64,000 nt of DNA from Kangiellaceae bacterium (GCA_013373015.1 JABXIQ010000051.1:1-64000), one strand, 5' to 3'. Positions 10,074-22,129 are shown, counted from the first letter of the stretch. Program-made: numbers and translations. The notes: generated by a model not told the origin, from the sequence alone.

Positions 10074-10925
10074 ATGAGCTTTAAAATTGGGCAAGACAAT
10101 CAGCTAGTGGTCGCGCGTTTGCATGAGGCAGGTGTGATGCTTGGTGACACTATGGAGTCTGAGCAGCTTGTATTGCTACCCAACCGTTATGTGCCTGAGA
10201 ATACGGTTGTAGGTGACTCGATTGATGTATTTGTCTACCTCGATTCTGATGATCGGCCTATCGCCACAACCGAACAGCCATTAGCCAAAGTAGGTGAAGT
10301 ACAAAAACTCAAATGTTTGGATGTTAATTTTATTGGTGCTTTTATGGACTGGGGATTGCCGAAAGATTTATTGGTGCCCTTTTCTGAGCAATACCATGAG
10401 ATGCAAGTTGGCCGCGAGTATTTGGTTTATTTATATATCGACAAGGCCAGTAAACGCATTGCAGGTTCATCGCGATTGGATCGTTTTTTAGATAAAACAC
10501 CCGCTCATTACACCAAAAATCAACAAGTTGAGCTGACTATTCGTCGAAAAACTGATTTAGGTTATAACGCGATCATTAATCATGCTCATACTGGCCTGAT
10601 TTTCCAAAGCGATATTATTTCCCCCTTACAAGTTGGTCAAAAGCTTGTCGGTTATATCAAACAAGTGCGCAACGATGGCAAGATTGACCTGTCACTGCAA
10701 AAACCTATCAGCCAAGCCAAAGTTGAACTGTCTGATGTGATTTTACAGAAGCTCAAAGATAATGACGGTTTCTTGGCGTTGAATGATAAAAGCAAACCTG
10801 AATTGATCTATAAATTGTTTAATTCAAGCAAGGCTACTTTCAAAAAAGCCTTAGGTAAACTTTATAAAGAACGCAAGATCAAAATAGAATCCAAGGGCAT
10901 CTATTTAACTGACAAGCAGTCCTAG
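10074..10925 (+). CDS. CvfB/YitL-like S1-domain RNA-binding protein
   Basis: LPKDLLVPFSEQYHEMQVGREYLVYLYIDKASKRIAGSSRLDRFLD; S1-like repeats and C-terminal winged helix. Confidence 0.85.
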   Translation: MSFKIGQDNQLVVARLHEAGVMLGDTMESEQLVLLPNRYVPENTVVGDSIDVFVYLDSDDRPIATTEQPLAKVGEVQKLKCLDVNFIGAFMDWGLPKDLLVPFSEQYHEMQVGREYLVYLYIDKASKRIAGSSRLDRFLDKTPAHYTKNQQVELTIRRKTDLGYNAIINHAHTGLIFQSDIISPLQVGQKLVGYIKQVRNDGKIDLSLQKPISQAKVELSDVILQKLKDNDGFLALNDKSKPELIYKLFNSSKATFKKALGKLYKERKIKIESKGIYLTDKQS

Positions 10926-10969
10926 ACATTATTACCTCTACTTAAGATCACGCCAAGTCACACCAAAAC

Positions 10970-10983
10970 TTGATCTACATCAA
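10970..10983 (+). promoter_or_regulatory. FNR/Anr-type box
   Basis: TTGATctacATCAA matches the TTGAT-N4-ATCAA consensus exactly. Confidence 0.75.
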
Positions 10984-11041
10984 GCTAAAATCTGTGCTGT
11001 TTGTTATATTAGTATCATCTAATTAATGAGAGGTAAACACC

Positions 11042-11233
11042 ATGAGAAATGAAGGTACTGTAGATCGTGTTATCCGCGTGATCATTGGCGCACTATTAAT
11101 TGCTCTAGTCTTTGTAGGTCCACAAACCGCTTGGGGCTGGATCGGTTTGATTCCGTTGATTACTGGTTTGGTCGGTTTCTGCCCTTTGTATAAACTATTG
11201 GGAATTAACACTTGCCCACTAAATAAAAGATAG
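11042..11233 (+). CDS. DUF2892/YgaP-like small membrane protein
   Basis: MRNEGTVDRVIRVIIGALLIALVFVGPQTAWGWIGLIPLITGLVGFCPLYKLLGINTCPLNKR. Confidence 0.85.
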   Translation: MRNEGTVDRVIRVIIGALLIALVFVGPQTAWGWIGLIPLITGLVGFCPLYKLLGINTCPLNKR

Positions 11234-11262
11234 AGCTCTAAAATTTCCTTACAAGCCGCGTT

Positions 11263-12030
11263 TTAACAGGCTAATGCCACCATGCCGTCTTCAATAGGCC
11301 TATCAAGCGCTCGTAAAGTAGCTTGGTAGGCTTTTTCGTAAGCACTCGGCCCAAGTTGTAATTTGGTTGGCCCACAGCGTGGCAAATCATAAATCACCAA
11401 GCTGATCAGGTTGTCACGTTTTGGAATTTGGATTGAAGGTGAATCCGCCTTACGCCAAGGTGATTTTGAAGCTATATGATGGTAGAAAATACACTCACCA
11501 TTTTGCGTTCCAGCCAGAGCAGGACGGTCTTTGATGCCACCATCCAATAACTTATAGCCTTGATACTCGATCGGCTGAAACATCACTGGAATGGCGCACG
11601 ACGCATAAATTGCAGGAATTAATTCCCCTTTATCGAACACAACCGTTTGTTTAGTCCACATATCATAAGCTGACAAAGCCAATTTCGCTCGACACTGCTC
11701 AAAAGTTTTTACCGGTAAATGATAATCCAACAATTGGCGAAACTTTTCACCTTTAAGCAATCCCATACCACTGAAAACCTTAAAACCTGCAGGGTCCCAG
11801 AAATCTTCACGGGTTAGATCAAACAGCATCTGCTTATTTTCTTTGGCATTAAGACCTGCCGCCCAACAAGAAGAAATAATCGCGCCAGAACTAGCACCCG
11901 TCAGTTTTTGCGGTAAAGTTTGTGCCTCTTCCAGCGCTTGCATCACACCACCGTGCGCATAAAAGCCAAAAAAACCTGAAGAAAAGGTTAGGGTAAAAGG
12001 TTCTGCTTTAAGCCAGTCGAGTAATTTCAT
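11263..12030 (-). CDS. Patatin-like phospholipase
   Basis: GASSGA nucleophile elbow and DGGIKDRPAL aspartate motif. Confidence 0.85.
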   Translation of the reverse strand: MKLLDWLKAEPFTLTFSSGFFGFYAHGGVMQALEEAQTLPQKLTGASSGAIISSCWAAGLNAKENKQMLFDLTREDFWDPAGFKVFSGMGLLKGEKFRQLLDYHLPVKTFEQCRAKLALSAYDMWTKQTVVFDKGELIPAIYASCAIPVMFQPIEYQGYKLLDGGIKDRPALAGTQNGECIFYHHIASKSPWRKADSPSIQIPKRDNLISLVIYDLPRCGPTKLQLGPSAYEKAYQATLRALDRPIEDGMVALAC

Positions 12031-12066
12031 TCAGTTAATACATGTGTTGGCAATTTTTAAGACAAA

Positions 12067-12088
12067 AAAGGCGACCAAAGCCGCCTCT
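12067..12088 (-). terminator. Probable terminator after the ferredoxin gene
   Basis: Minus strand AGGCG-N8-CGCCT followed by a T run; short stem. Confidence 0.5.
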
Positions 12089-12116
12089 TAAAATCATGTT
12101 TAATCTTATCAGACCT

Positions 12117-12380
<264 letters not shown>

Positions 12381-12447
12381 CTATCTCTTACTCAATGACT
12401 GGAAGATAACGCGCTGTATTATCGCTGATTAAACGCTAAAGTTCGAC

Positions 12448-13259
<812 letters not shown>

Positions 13260-13263
13260 AAAA

Positions 13264-14814
13264 TTACAACTTATTTGTCAACTCACTCGCCAAACGAGCG
13301 ACTAAGCCATAGATAGACAACTGCGGATTGGCTCCAATACTGGTAGGGAATACTGAGCCATCAAAAACATACAAATTGTCTAAATGACGATATTTGCCTG
13401 TGTCATCCACCAGCGAAAAGTGTTCATCACTGCCCATAGTACAACCACCCATCACATGCGCACTCATAACCTGCATTTTTAATACTTTCATTGGCAACTC
13501 ATCAATCGCTTTCTTGGCCTGTTTCCAGTTTGCATAAGGCCTAGCTTCTAAATGTAGAGGCATCACTTGTTTTGCTCCAGCGGCAAATAGCATTTCAGTC
13601 ATACTTGAAATTGCTTTACGCGCACCATCCCACAGATAGTCGGTGATTTTATAATCCAGTTTAGGATAACCGTATTTGTCTAAGATCACCTGCCCGCCAA
13701 TACTTTGCTCATGGAAGCCATCACGTAATAAGGCTAACGAACCCTGCAGGTAAGGTAGCTTTTGCATGAGTTCAAAATGTTGCTGGCCGAAAGAGGTCAA
13801 AACCGTCGAAACTAATAAAGGATGGAGCGGAGCAGCTTCAATTTTATAGCCAATTTCTTGCGTTTTTGGCCATAAAAAGTGATCGCTATAAATAGATTGG
13901 GGTGCGCCTGAGTAACCTTCAACTTTTTCATTCATCACACCTGCACTTATCACAACTGGATGGAGAAAGGTTCGTTTGCCAACCAGTTGATAAGGATCCG
14001 GCGCATTGGAGCGTAATAAAACTGCTGGAGAACCAATGGCACCAGCACTTAAAATAGTGTGCTTTGCGTTAACTTTAATCGTTTTATTTGCCACTAGTTG
14101 CCCTTGCTCATCCATGGGGCTAACTTCACAACCAGTAACCTTATCTCCGTCAATCAGCAATTTGTTGACCCGCGCTCGATGCAATAATGTTGCACCTAAC
14201 TTTAAAGCACTAGGAATGGTAGTCACCAACATTGACTGCTTAGCATTAAGCGGACAACCCATGCCGCAATAACCCAAATTGGCGCAAGCTTTTACGTTGC
14301 GAGAAATAACTTTTGTTTGCCAACCTAGATCCGCACAACCTTGCTCAATTAATTGGTTATTTCGATTGGCTGGAATTGCCCAAGGCTCAATATTCAGGCT
14401 CTGCTCCATTTGCAAAAACCAAGGTGTTAATGCTTGTTCATTATGACGCTCTAAACCCCATTCTTTTTGCCAATGTTGTAGTGTATTGTTAGGCGTGCGA
14501 AAACTAGTGGTCCAATTGACAGTGGTAGAACCGCCGACACTACGCCCTTGCAAAATATTAATTCCTTTATCCAAAGTTTTACGGCCAGCAGCTTCTTGAT
14601 ACAGATCGGGATAAGCCTGCTTTTCTAGCATCTTAAAATCACGCGCTGTTTTATGAGGCCCTTCTTCTACTATCAATACATCAAAGCCTGCCTTAGCCAA
14701 AATTTCAGCACTAACACCTCCTCCTGCGCCACTGCCTATAATCAAAACATCTGTTTCTAAAACAGTCTGTTTAACTCGGTTGGCATTAATACTATTAGGA
14801 TTTGTCGAACTCAT
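13264..14814 (-). CDS. GMC-family FAD oxidoreductase
   Basis: DVLIIGSGAGGGVSAEILAKAGFDVLIVEEG; C-terminal HVMGGCTMGSDEHFSLVDDTGKYRHLDNLYVFDGSVFPTSIGANPQ; MSSTNPN start preferred over 14925. Confidence 0.9.
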   Translation of the reverse strand: MSSTNPNSINANRVKQTVLETDVLIIGSGAGGGVSAEILAKAGFDVLIVEEGPHKTARDFKMLEKQAYPDLYQEAAGRKTLDKGINILQGRSVGGSTTVNWTTSFRTPNNTLQHWQKEWGLERHNEQALTPWFLQMEQSLNIEPWAIPANRNNQLIEQGCADLGWQTKVISRNVKACANLGYCGMGCPLNAKQSMLVTTIPSALKLGATLLHRARVNKLLIDGDKVTGCEVSPMDEQGQLVANKTIKVNAKHTILSAGAIGSPAVLLRSNAPDPYQLVGKRTFLHPVVISAGVMNEKVEGYSGAPQSIYSDHFLWPKTQEIGYKIEAAPLHPLLVSTVLTSFGQQHFELMQKLPYLQGSLALLRDGFHEQSIGGQVILDKYGYPKLDYKITDYLWDGARKAISSMTEMLFAAGAKQVMPLHLEARPYANWKQAKKAIDELPMKVLKMQVMSAHVMGGCTMGSDEHFSLVDDTGKYRHLDNLYVFDGSVFPTSIGANPQLSIYGLVARLASELTNKL

Positions 14815-14824
14815 AAGGTAGTCA

Positions 14825-15412
14825 TTAATCGAATTGTTGGTAGAAAGATTCAGGCAAATCAAACTGCGGCGGCCCGCTGTAACCAATAGCTTGCCAAGCA
14901 TTAATTTCGCCGTAGTAGGAGCCAAAAATAAGCTGATGTAAGCCTAGATAACCTGCTCGCAATAAAGTCATAAAGCTTTCGCGCCAACGAGTTAAAAAGC
15001 CTTGGAGTTGCTCAAGATCTGCATGAGTCCAACTGCTCCATACTCGTGCTAAAAATGCCCGCCCCAATTGAAAGGTTAGAATATCCAATAGTTCGCGCAA
15101 CTCATCTTGGGTCGATAGTGGCAACAAGCCAATTGCACTATCTATATTATGCAAAATAGTAAAGCGAATGACTTGCTCATTAGGATCAATAGCGGCTTCA
15201 AGATAAGCAGGAATTAAAGCCCACAGCAAAATCCTGTCATCAATACTCAAAAATTGGTAATTAAACTGTTCTTGCTCAATTAATTGATTATCGTCACTCA
15301 AAGCCAACTGCCAAACACTGATACCTGTGGCAACAACTCCCGCCCCAAGTAAACTAGCTTTTAACAAAGAGCGACGACTTAATTTTGGTTTTAAAGATTT
15401 GCTTTCAGCCAT
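14825..15412 (-). CDS. Tat-signal protein paired with the GMC oxidoreductase, possibly a gluconate-2-dehydrogenase-subunit-3-like partner
   Basis: N-terminal SRRSLLKASLLGAGVVATG twin-arginine-like signal; immediately upstream of the GMC gene. Confidence 0.6.
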   Translation of the reverse strand: MAESKSLKPKLSRRSLLKASLLGAGVVATGISVWQLALSDDNQLIEQEQFNYQFLSIDDRILLWALIPAYLEAAIDPNEQVIRFTILHNIDSAIGLLPLSTQDELRELLDILTFQLGRAFLARVWSSWTHADLEQLQGFLTRWRESFMTLLRAGYLGLHQLIFGSYYGEINAWQAIGYSGPPQFDLPESFYQQFD

Positions 15413-15421
15413 GCGCTTGCC

Positions 15422-16816
15422 TTATTTTCCACGCATGATTCTATACATTCTGTTGGCAAAGTTACCAAACGGTGGATACATCAACTTGGTTATTGCAAAG
15501 CGACTTTGCTTAAAAATACTTTTTGCTTTAGAGAAGGTTTTAAAGCCTTCTATGCCATGATAATGGCCCATACCACTATTACCTACACCTCCAAACGGCA
15601 AAGACTCCTGACTCACATGCAAAATAGTATCGTTCAAAGTCACACCGCCAGAAATGGTTTCAGTCATAACTTTTTCAGTCACTTTCTTATCATAAGAGAA
15701 TAAGTAAAGTCCTAACGGCCTTGGACGCTTATTGATAAAGGTAACCACCTCATCAATTGTTTGGTAAGTCAAAATAGGTAGCGTCGGGCCAAAAATTTCT
15801 TCTTGCAAGACCAGCATATCCTCAGTGGCTTGTAAAATTACTGAAGGAGCCATTTTTCGACCGATGCTTTTTTGTTCAGTCACATCAACTAAGAATTCAA
15901 CTTGAGCACCTTTTTCTTGAGCATCTAGCAGCATAGCTTGATGACGTTCAAATTGTTTGTCACTTGAAACTGCGGTTAAATCTTGTTTCTGCCAATTTGG
16001 ATAAAACTGCTTTGCGGCTTGCTTTAGGCTTTTTATCCAATCTTTTACCTGATCTTGATGCACAAAGACATGATCGGGGGCTAGACAGGTTTGTCCGGCA
16101 TTAATCAATTTTCCAAATAAAATTCTTTGAGCAGCCGTTTCAATAGGGAAATCTTTGTCAACGATAGTAGGTGACTTACCCCCAAGCTCTAAAGTTACTG
16201 GGGTTAAGTTTTTACTAGCACTTTCCATCACTAATTTGCCAATTCTTGACGAACCAGTGAATAAAATATGATCAAAAGGTAGACTGGAAAGTGCAGCTCC
16301 TACTTCGGGTCCACCATTGACCACCTGCACCCAATCTTTGGGCATATACTCAGTACAAAGTTCTGCAAAAAGGTGGCTAAATTTGTCAGTAAATTCCGAC
16401 ATTTTAAGCATCACGCGATTACCCGCAGCTATTGCAGCTATCATCGGTCCTATTGATAGAAGCAGTGGATAATTCCAAGGAACAATAATTCCCACCACGC
16501 CTAGTGGTTGATACATAATGCTTGCAGTTGCAGGTTTAAACCAAATACTGACTGATGATTTTTTTGGAGCCATCCATTTAGCCAGTTCTTTTTTTGTGTG
16601 CTTAATAGCTTTAATTGAAGGATAAATCTCGGCAATTTGTGTTTCAAAATCACAGCGATAAGAAAAGTCCTCATAAATAGCTTCAATGATCTTTTTCTCA
16701 TTCTCCAAGATCATTTTTTTTAACTTATCGAGTAAAGCTATTCGAGTTTTGTAATCGGTAAAAGGTTGCTGTTGATAACTGTCTTTTAAGGTTTGGAACT
16801 GTTGCTGCATTGCCAT
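15422..16816 (-). CDS. Coniferyl-aldehyde-dehydrogenase-like NAD(P)-dependent aldehyde dehydrogenase
   Basis: VTLELGGKSPTIVD, INAGQTCLAPDH active site, EEIFGPTLPILTY. Confidence 0.9.
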   Translation of the reverse strand: MAMQQQFQTLKDSYQQQPFTDYKTRIALLDKLKKMILENEKKIIEAIYEDFSYRCDFETQIAEIYPSIKAIKHTKKELAKWMAPKKSSVSIWFKPATASIMYQPLGVVGIIVPWNYPLLLSIGPMIAAIAAGNRVMLKMSEFTDKFSHLFAELCTEYMPKDWVQVVNGGPEVGAALSSLPFDHILFTGSSRIGKLVMESASKNLTPVTLELGGKSPTIVDKDFPIETAAQRILFGKLINAGQTCLAPDHVFVHQDQVKDWIKSLKQAAKQFYPNWQKQDLTAVSSDKQFERHQAMLLDAQEKGAQVEFLVDVTEQKSIGRKMAPSVILQATEDMLVLQEEIFGPTLPILTYQTIDEVVTFINKRPRPLGLYLFSYDKKVTEKVMTETISGGVTLNDTILHVSQESLPFGGVGNSGMGHYHGIEGFKTFSKAKSIFKQSRFAITKLMYPPFGNFANRMYRIMRGK

Positions 16817-16935
16817 TGAATATGATTTCGTTTTAGCATCTTGTGGTCAAACCAGCATAGCAAATTCCACGCGAATTACCAGATTTATGCACAGCGATCG
16901 TATTAGCCATAGGTAAAAATTGAAATTAAACCCGC

Positions 16936-17910
16936 TTATAGAAAACGATCAAAATATTCGAGAATGGTCTTTTCCAAATAAAAGTCAGTTCCTGTAATTT
17001 TAGGATCACTAACAAAGCCTACATGACCACCATGTTCACTAACCCTTAACTCCAAATTATCCGCCAGCTCATCTTCTTTGGGAATGATTTTAGCTGACAT
17101 GAAGGGATCATCAGCTGCATGTATGATTAGCGCTGGTTTGGTAATCTTATCTAAATAATAAATACTGGATGCTTGACGATAATAATCTTCAGAATTTTTA
17201 AAGCCATTCAAACGCGCTGTGATACGATTATCAAACTCTCTAAAATTGCTAATCAACATCACATCACGCGGCGTCATATTGAGCAGTTCTAATAGTCGCT
17301 CTGGAGGGAACTTTTGCAACATTCTTTTTTTCAAAGAGTTAAGCAAGTAGTGTTTATATATTTTTGAAAAGCCTTGATCTATTGAGTCGGCACAAATCGC
17401 TAAATTAAAGGGTGTTGAGACTGCACAGGCTGATGTTATCGGAGCCTGTTGCTGTTGCTCTCCTAACCATTTTAATAACACATTAGCGCCTAATGAGTAA
17501 CCAGCTACGAACAAAGGGCTTGGCGATTTAGTAGCAACCACATGTTGAATCACTTGCTGCAAATCATCACTACGACCCGAATGATAAGTTTTATCGGTAC
17601 GGTTCATTTCGCCACTGCAACTACGCCAATAAACCAATAAACCTCGCCAACGCTTTTGATGTATTTGAAACAGCATGCGGCGCAGATAAGGAGAGTCGAT
17701 ACCTCCTTCCAAGCCATGTAAAAGAATTAGTGTGGGTGCGTTACGCTCTGGATTAACCCAATCCATATCCAAAAAATCACCATCATCAAGTTCAAGACGC
17801 TCGCGATGTAATTTTGGAATAGGCGTCTTTTGGACCAAAGGAGCCCAAAAGGTTTGCAGATGGCGATTGCTTAACCACCACGGTGGATTAAAGTGACTTT
17901 CCTTGCGCAT
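16936..17910 (-). CDS. YheT-like alpha/beta hydrolase
   Basis: FNPPWWLSNRHLQTFWAPL, LLHGLEGG, GYSLGANVLLKWLGE. Confidence 0.9.
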   Translation of the reverse strand: MRKESHFNPPWWLSNRHLQTFWAPLVQKTPIPKLHRERLELDDGDFLDMDWVNPERNAPTLILLHGLEGGIDSPYLRRMLFQIHQKRWRGLLVYWRSCSGEMNRTDKTYHSGRSDDLQQVIQHVVATKSPSPLFVAGYSLGANVLLKWLGEQQQQAPITSACAVSTPFNLAICADSIDQGFSKIYKHYLLNSLKKRMLQKFPPERLLELLNMTPRDVMLISNFREFDNRITARLNGFKNSEDYYRQASSIYYLDKITKPALIIHAADDPFMSAKIIPKEDELADNLELRVSEHGGHVGFVSDPKITGTDFYLEKTILEYFDRFL

Positions 17911-17961
17911 ATTGTAATTCTTATTGCGTGATCTTAGCGACCACGCTTAACCATGTAATGA

Positions 17962-19029
17962 TTATTGATGATATTGTTTACTCAATTCATGTACCGCATC
18001 AATAAACACACCTGCTTTTTCAGGTTGTACTGTTTGATGGATGCCATGACCTAAGTTAAATACATGTCCTGAGCCTTGTCCATAGCTTGCTAAAATTTTG
18101 CTAACTTCTTCACGAATTCTTTGATCAGAGCCATACAATATAGATGGGTCCATATTTCCTTGTAACGCGGTTTTACCATTCACAAGAGCTCTAGCATCGG
18201 CTAAATTTGTCGTCCAATCCACACCTAAACAATCACAGCCTGTTTTCGCCATAACATCTAACCAGGCCCCACCACCTTTAGTAAACAAGGTTACGGGGAT
18301 GGTCTGTCCGTCGTATTCACGTTTTAAACCAGCTACAATTTTTTGCATATAACGCAGTGAAAACTCTTGGTAATCAGCTGGAGTTAAGACTCCACCCCAA
18401 GTATCAAAAATCATCAATGCTTGTGCGCCAGCTTCAACTTGTGCGTTCAAATATAAGATAATTGAATCGGCTAATTTGTCCAATAAGGCGTGCATAGCTT
18501 GCGGATCGGCATACATCATGCCTTTAACTTCTGAAAAGTTCTTAGTAGTTCCACCTTCAACCATGTAGGTAGCCAAGGTCCAAGGACTACCAGAGAAGCC
18601 AATTAGCGGAACTTGTCCTTTGAGTTCACGGCGAATAGTGCTAACGGCATCCGTTACATATTTCAATTCCTGATGGGGATCTGGAATAGGTAAAGCAGCA
18701 ACTTGTGAAGCATTCCGCACCGCTGTCTTAAACGCTGGGCCTTCGCCAGGAGTAAAGTATAGACCCAAACCCATAGCGTCAGGAATAGTAAGAATATCTG
18801 AAAATAAGATTGCCGCATCTAATGGAAAACGACGTAATGGCTGCAAAGTAACTTCACAAGCCAGCTCTGGGTTAGTACATAAATCCATAAAACTACCCGC
18901 CTCAGCTCTCAATTGGCGGTATTCTGGTAAATATCGTCCAGCTTGGCGCATCATCCAGATTGGCGTGCGATCAACGGATTGCTGTAAACAGGCTTTGATA
19001 TAACGGTCGTTTTGTAACGAATGACTCAT
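17962..19029 (-). CDS. hemE: Uroporphyrinogen decarboxylase
   Basis: [52 protein letters not shown]. Confidence 0.98.
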   Translation of the reverse strand: MSHSLQNDRYIKACLQQSVDRTPIWMMRQAGRYLPEYRQLRAEAGSFMDLCTNPELACEVTLQPLRRFPLDAAILFSDILTIPDAMGLGLYFTPGEGPAFKTAVRNASQVAALPIPDPHQELKYVTDAVSTIRRELKGQVPLIGFSGSPWTLATYMVEGGTTKNFSEVKGMMYADPQAMHALLDKLADSIILYLNAQVEAGAQALMIFDTWGGVLTPADYQEFSLRYMQKIVAGLKREYDGQTIPVTLFTKGGGAWLDVMAKTGCDCLGVDWTTNLADARALVNGKTALQGNMDPSILYGSDQRIREEVSKILASYGQGSGHVFNLGHGIHQTVQPEKAGVFIDAVHELSKQYHQ

Positions 19030-19129
19030 AATTGCTGGTTGCGAGTTAAAGGACTGAATGGCAGCTATTATATGCGACCTCTAGTTATGAATACAGGCTT
19101 TGTCACAACAAATAGTATTTATAGCTTGG

Positions 19130-20434
19130 TTATTGTTTCAATTGCAACTCTTGATTGATTGCCGAAAACTGTCTGATCCAAGGCTTTTGTTGGAGTATTT
19201 CGGGAGGCAACGAACGGATCGCCTGCTCTGCACCGGCACGAGTTTGATAGGAACCCCACAGCACACGATAACGCTTTTCGCCTTTTATAACGGTGGAATA
19301 TACATAGCTATCAGCTAAATCCAAATTGTGCTTAAAAACATTTGCCTCAGCAGGATCGGAATGAGAATACAATTGCGCACTATAATAATCTTGCGACTGA
19401 CTTGCCAACCATTGAGCAAAACTGGTTTCTGGAGTTTTATTAACCCCATCTAAAGTGTCGGCAGTAATCAGCGTACTTGTTTGCGCAATTTCAGCGATGG
19501 GGTCATCATCATTTTTAATATCGTTAGTACTTGAGCCGATGTATTGATCTGAGCTGGGCGGTTCAATCACTAACTCGCCAGTTTCCTGTAACTCAGAAAT
19601 TTCCAAAAGCTCCTGATTTGCTAAACGCGCATCTTCTTTTTGATGAGTAGAATTTTCATCAAGGATCTGCACACTTCTTTCTGCCAGTGTAGTGTTCTCA
19701 TCAATCTGATCAGATGATTTTTTAAATAAAATAAAAGCAATAAATGCGATGGCTGCAACAGCTAAAACAGCCGTACTAAGCCAACCTCTATTCGCTTTAT
19801 CAAAATATTCGTTTGTGGTTCCTGCCTGTAACAAGCCTTCAAGATTTTTACTTGCTTGCTCAAAGATCTTAAGTGGTAAACCTTTAGAGGCATACCAAAT
19901 AGTATCGCTTTGCATTTGAGTGAACTGAGCCATTTTGGGCAGTTCATGTAATTGTTTTTGCAACAGCTGGTAGCAATCTTCTTTGTTGAATAACGGTAGC
20001 TCTTGTCTGACAGGTTCAAATGCAGAAACATGCTCAGCAACCCCAGGCTCTGCCAATAAAACCCAATAAATATTTCTATGGCCTTCGGTAAAACGTTTTA
20101 ACAAACTCGCAGCCGCCTCATGAGCATCGTCAATAATTGCCACCAACGGCTTATCTCTATCTTGCGGCAACTGGCTTAACACTTGCTCGATGTTGCTCAA
20201 TGGATGGATTTGCACAACGGCACAATCCATAGCATCGTCAAGCACCATCCTTTTTTCAAGGATCTTGGCAAAAGTCGATTTGCCCGCACCGAACAAACCT
20301 TCTATCAGGCAGAAACCCGAATGCGCGGCTTGGTGCTTTATTAAAGCAAAAAGGCGCCTCCAAGAGTCAGGAACAAACAATACTCGGTTGTCAGTATGGA
20401 AGGGTTGTTTTGAGATGCCTTGCTGAAAAGCCAT
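19130..20434 (-). CDS. damX: DamX-like ATPase-fold/SPOR-domain protein
   Basis: Walker-A-like GLFGAGKSTFAK, single TM, C-terminal SPOR-like YRVLWGSYQTRAGAEQAIRSLP; downstream of aroKB. Confidence 0.75.
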   Translation of the reverse strand: MAFQQGISKQPFHTDNRVLFVPDSWRRLFALIKHQAAHSGFCLIEGLFGAGKSTFAKILEKRMVLDDAMDCAVVQIHPLSNIEQVLSQLPQDRDKPLVAIIDDAHEAAASLLKRFTEGHRNIYWVLLAEPGVAEHVSAFEPVRQELPLFNKEDCYQLLQKQLHELPKMAQFTQMQSDTIWYASKGLPLKIFEQASKNLEGLLQAGTTNEYFDKANRGWLSTAVLAVAAIAFIAFILFKKSSDQIDENTTLAERSVQILDENSTHQKEDARLANQELLEISELQETGELVIEPPSSDQYIGSSTNDIKNDDDPIAEIAQTSTLITADTLDGVNKTPETSFAQWLASQSQDYYSAQLYSHSDPAEANVFKHNLDLADSYVYSTVIKGEKRYRVLWGSYQTRAGAEQAIRSLPPEILQQKPWIRQFSAINQELQLKQ

Positions 20435-20447
20435 TTAATTCAATAAG

Positions 20448-21533
20448 TTAGTTAAGTTGTTGAGCCAAAAAATCGTACATTTCATTTTTTGATATATTAT
20501 TTTCTATAGTAACTCGACCTATAGAACTTGGCAAAATTAAAGTGAGGTCTTGATCAATATTTTTCTTATCAATACTCATCGCATTAATTAGTGACTCTGC
20601 GGATAATTGCGCAGGAATACATGTAGGCAAACCGAAACGAGCCACCAACTTAAAAATTTTCTGCTTATCAACACCAGTTAACTGTTGTCTTTGTTGATTA
20701 AAGTTAGCAGCTAAACAAAGACCTATAGCCACCGCTTCACCATGCAGTAATGTTCCAAAACCCATGTCTTTTTCGATAGCATGAGCAAAAGTGTGACCAA
20801 GATTGAGCCACGCTCGCGTGCCTTGTTCTTTTTCATCATTAGCCACAATATCAGCTTTAATTTGGCAAGAGCGCGCAATCATACTGGCCAGTACATTTGC
20901 ATCCTGCGACAAAATAGCTTGATAGTTACCCTCCAGCCAGCTAAAGAAGTCACTATCGGCAATAATCGCAGCTTTTATTATCTCAGCGATTCCTGAACGA
21001 AATTCTCTTTCAGGTAGCGTTTTCAGCGTATCAATATCAGTGATGACTTTTTTAGGCTGGTGAAATGCACCAATTAAATTTTTCCCTAGCGGATGGTTGA
21101 CCGCGGTTTTACCACCGACAGACGAGTCCACCTGCGCCAATAAGCTTGTTGGTACTTGGATAAAGTCGATACCACGATAATAGCTTGCAGCAACATAGCC
21201 AGACAGATCGCCAATAACTCCTCCACCCAAGGCAATGATTGTGGCATTTCTACGCAATCTATTTTCAATCATGAAGCTAATAATAGCTTCAAATTGTTGC
21301 AAACTCTTGTGTTGCTCACCATCTGGCACAATATATTCAAAACACTCAAATGCTTGCAGAGTTTGTTTTAGCGGATCGAGATACAGTGGCGCTACTACTT
21401 CATTGCTGATGATAAGAACTTGTGAGCTTTTGATGCTATTGATAAAGGCTTGCTTGTCATCTAACAAGCCTTGACCAATTTGGATTTGATAGTTTTGTGA
21501 GGTCTTATTGAATGTTAAATCTATTGTTTTCAA
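20448..21533 (-). CDS. aroB: 3-dehydroquinate synthase
   Basis: GGGVIGDLSGYVAASYYRGIDFIQVPTSLLAQVDSSVGGKTAVNHPLGKN. Confidence 0.98.
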   Translation of the reverse strand: MKTIDLTFNKTSQNYQIQIGQGLLDDKQAFINSIKSSQVLIISNEVVAPLYLDPLKQTLQAFECFEYIVPDGEQHKSLQQFEAIISFMIENRLRRNATIIALGGGVIGDLSGYVAASYYRGIDFIQVPTSLLAQVDSSVGGKTAVNHPLGKNLIGAFHQPKKVITDIDTLKTLPEREFRSGIAEIIKAAIIADSDFFSWLEGNYQAILSQDANVLASMIARSCQIKADIVANDEKEQGTRAWLNLGHTFAHAIEKDMGFGTLLHGEAVAIGLCLAANFNQQRQQLTGVDKQKIFKLVARFGLPTCIPAQLSAESLINAMSIDKKNIDQDLTLILPSSIGRVTIENNISKNEMYDFLAQQLN

Positions 21534-21559
21534 TATGTTATAGCCACTTTGAGCAGGTA

Positions 21560-22084
21560 CTAAGCTATTGGCTGCTCCATCAATTCTACGATTTCTTTGG
21601 CTACTGATTTGACTGAACTGATGTTAGTTGCCACAGTTAAATCAGCTATTTCCTGATACAAAGGCTCGCGTTCCTTCATAAGGGTTTCAAGAGTTTCACG
21701 AGGATTATCATTTTGAATAAGCGGACGACGTTTATCACGACGAGTACGCTCCAATTGCTGCTCAATTGAGGTTTCTAGATAAACCACAACGCCTCTAGCC
21801 GCTAAAAAGTTGCGACTTTTATCCGAAACAATAGCGCCACCTCCAGTTGCAAGAACAATGCCCTGCTGCTGGGTTAGATCTTCAATCACGCCTTCCTCAC
21901 GTTTTCGAAAACCATCTTCACCTTCAATGTCAAAGATCCAATCTATTGGCGCGCCTGTACGAGCTTCTAGCTCATGATCACTATCCACAAACTCCAACTT
22001 CAGAATTTCGGCTAATTGCTTACCAATCGTGGTTTTCCCTGCGCCCATTGGGCCAACTAAGAAAATATTGCGCTTACCTTTCAT
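21560..22084 (-). CDS. aroK: Shikimate kinase
   Basis: [27 protein letters not shown]. Confidence 0.98.
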   Translation of the reverse strand: MKGKRNIFLVGPMGAGKTTIGKQLAEILKLEFVDSDHELEARTGAPIDWIFDIEGEDGFRKREEGVIEDLTQQQGIVLATGGGAIVSDKSRNFLAARGVVVYLETSIEQQLERTRRDKRRPLIQNDNPRETLETLMKEREPLYQEIADLTVATNISSVKSVAKEIVELMEQPIA

Positions 22085-22129
22085 TATTTATGTATAACTC
22101 TTTTAAAAATCCAAATATTAAAAAACCAA

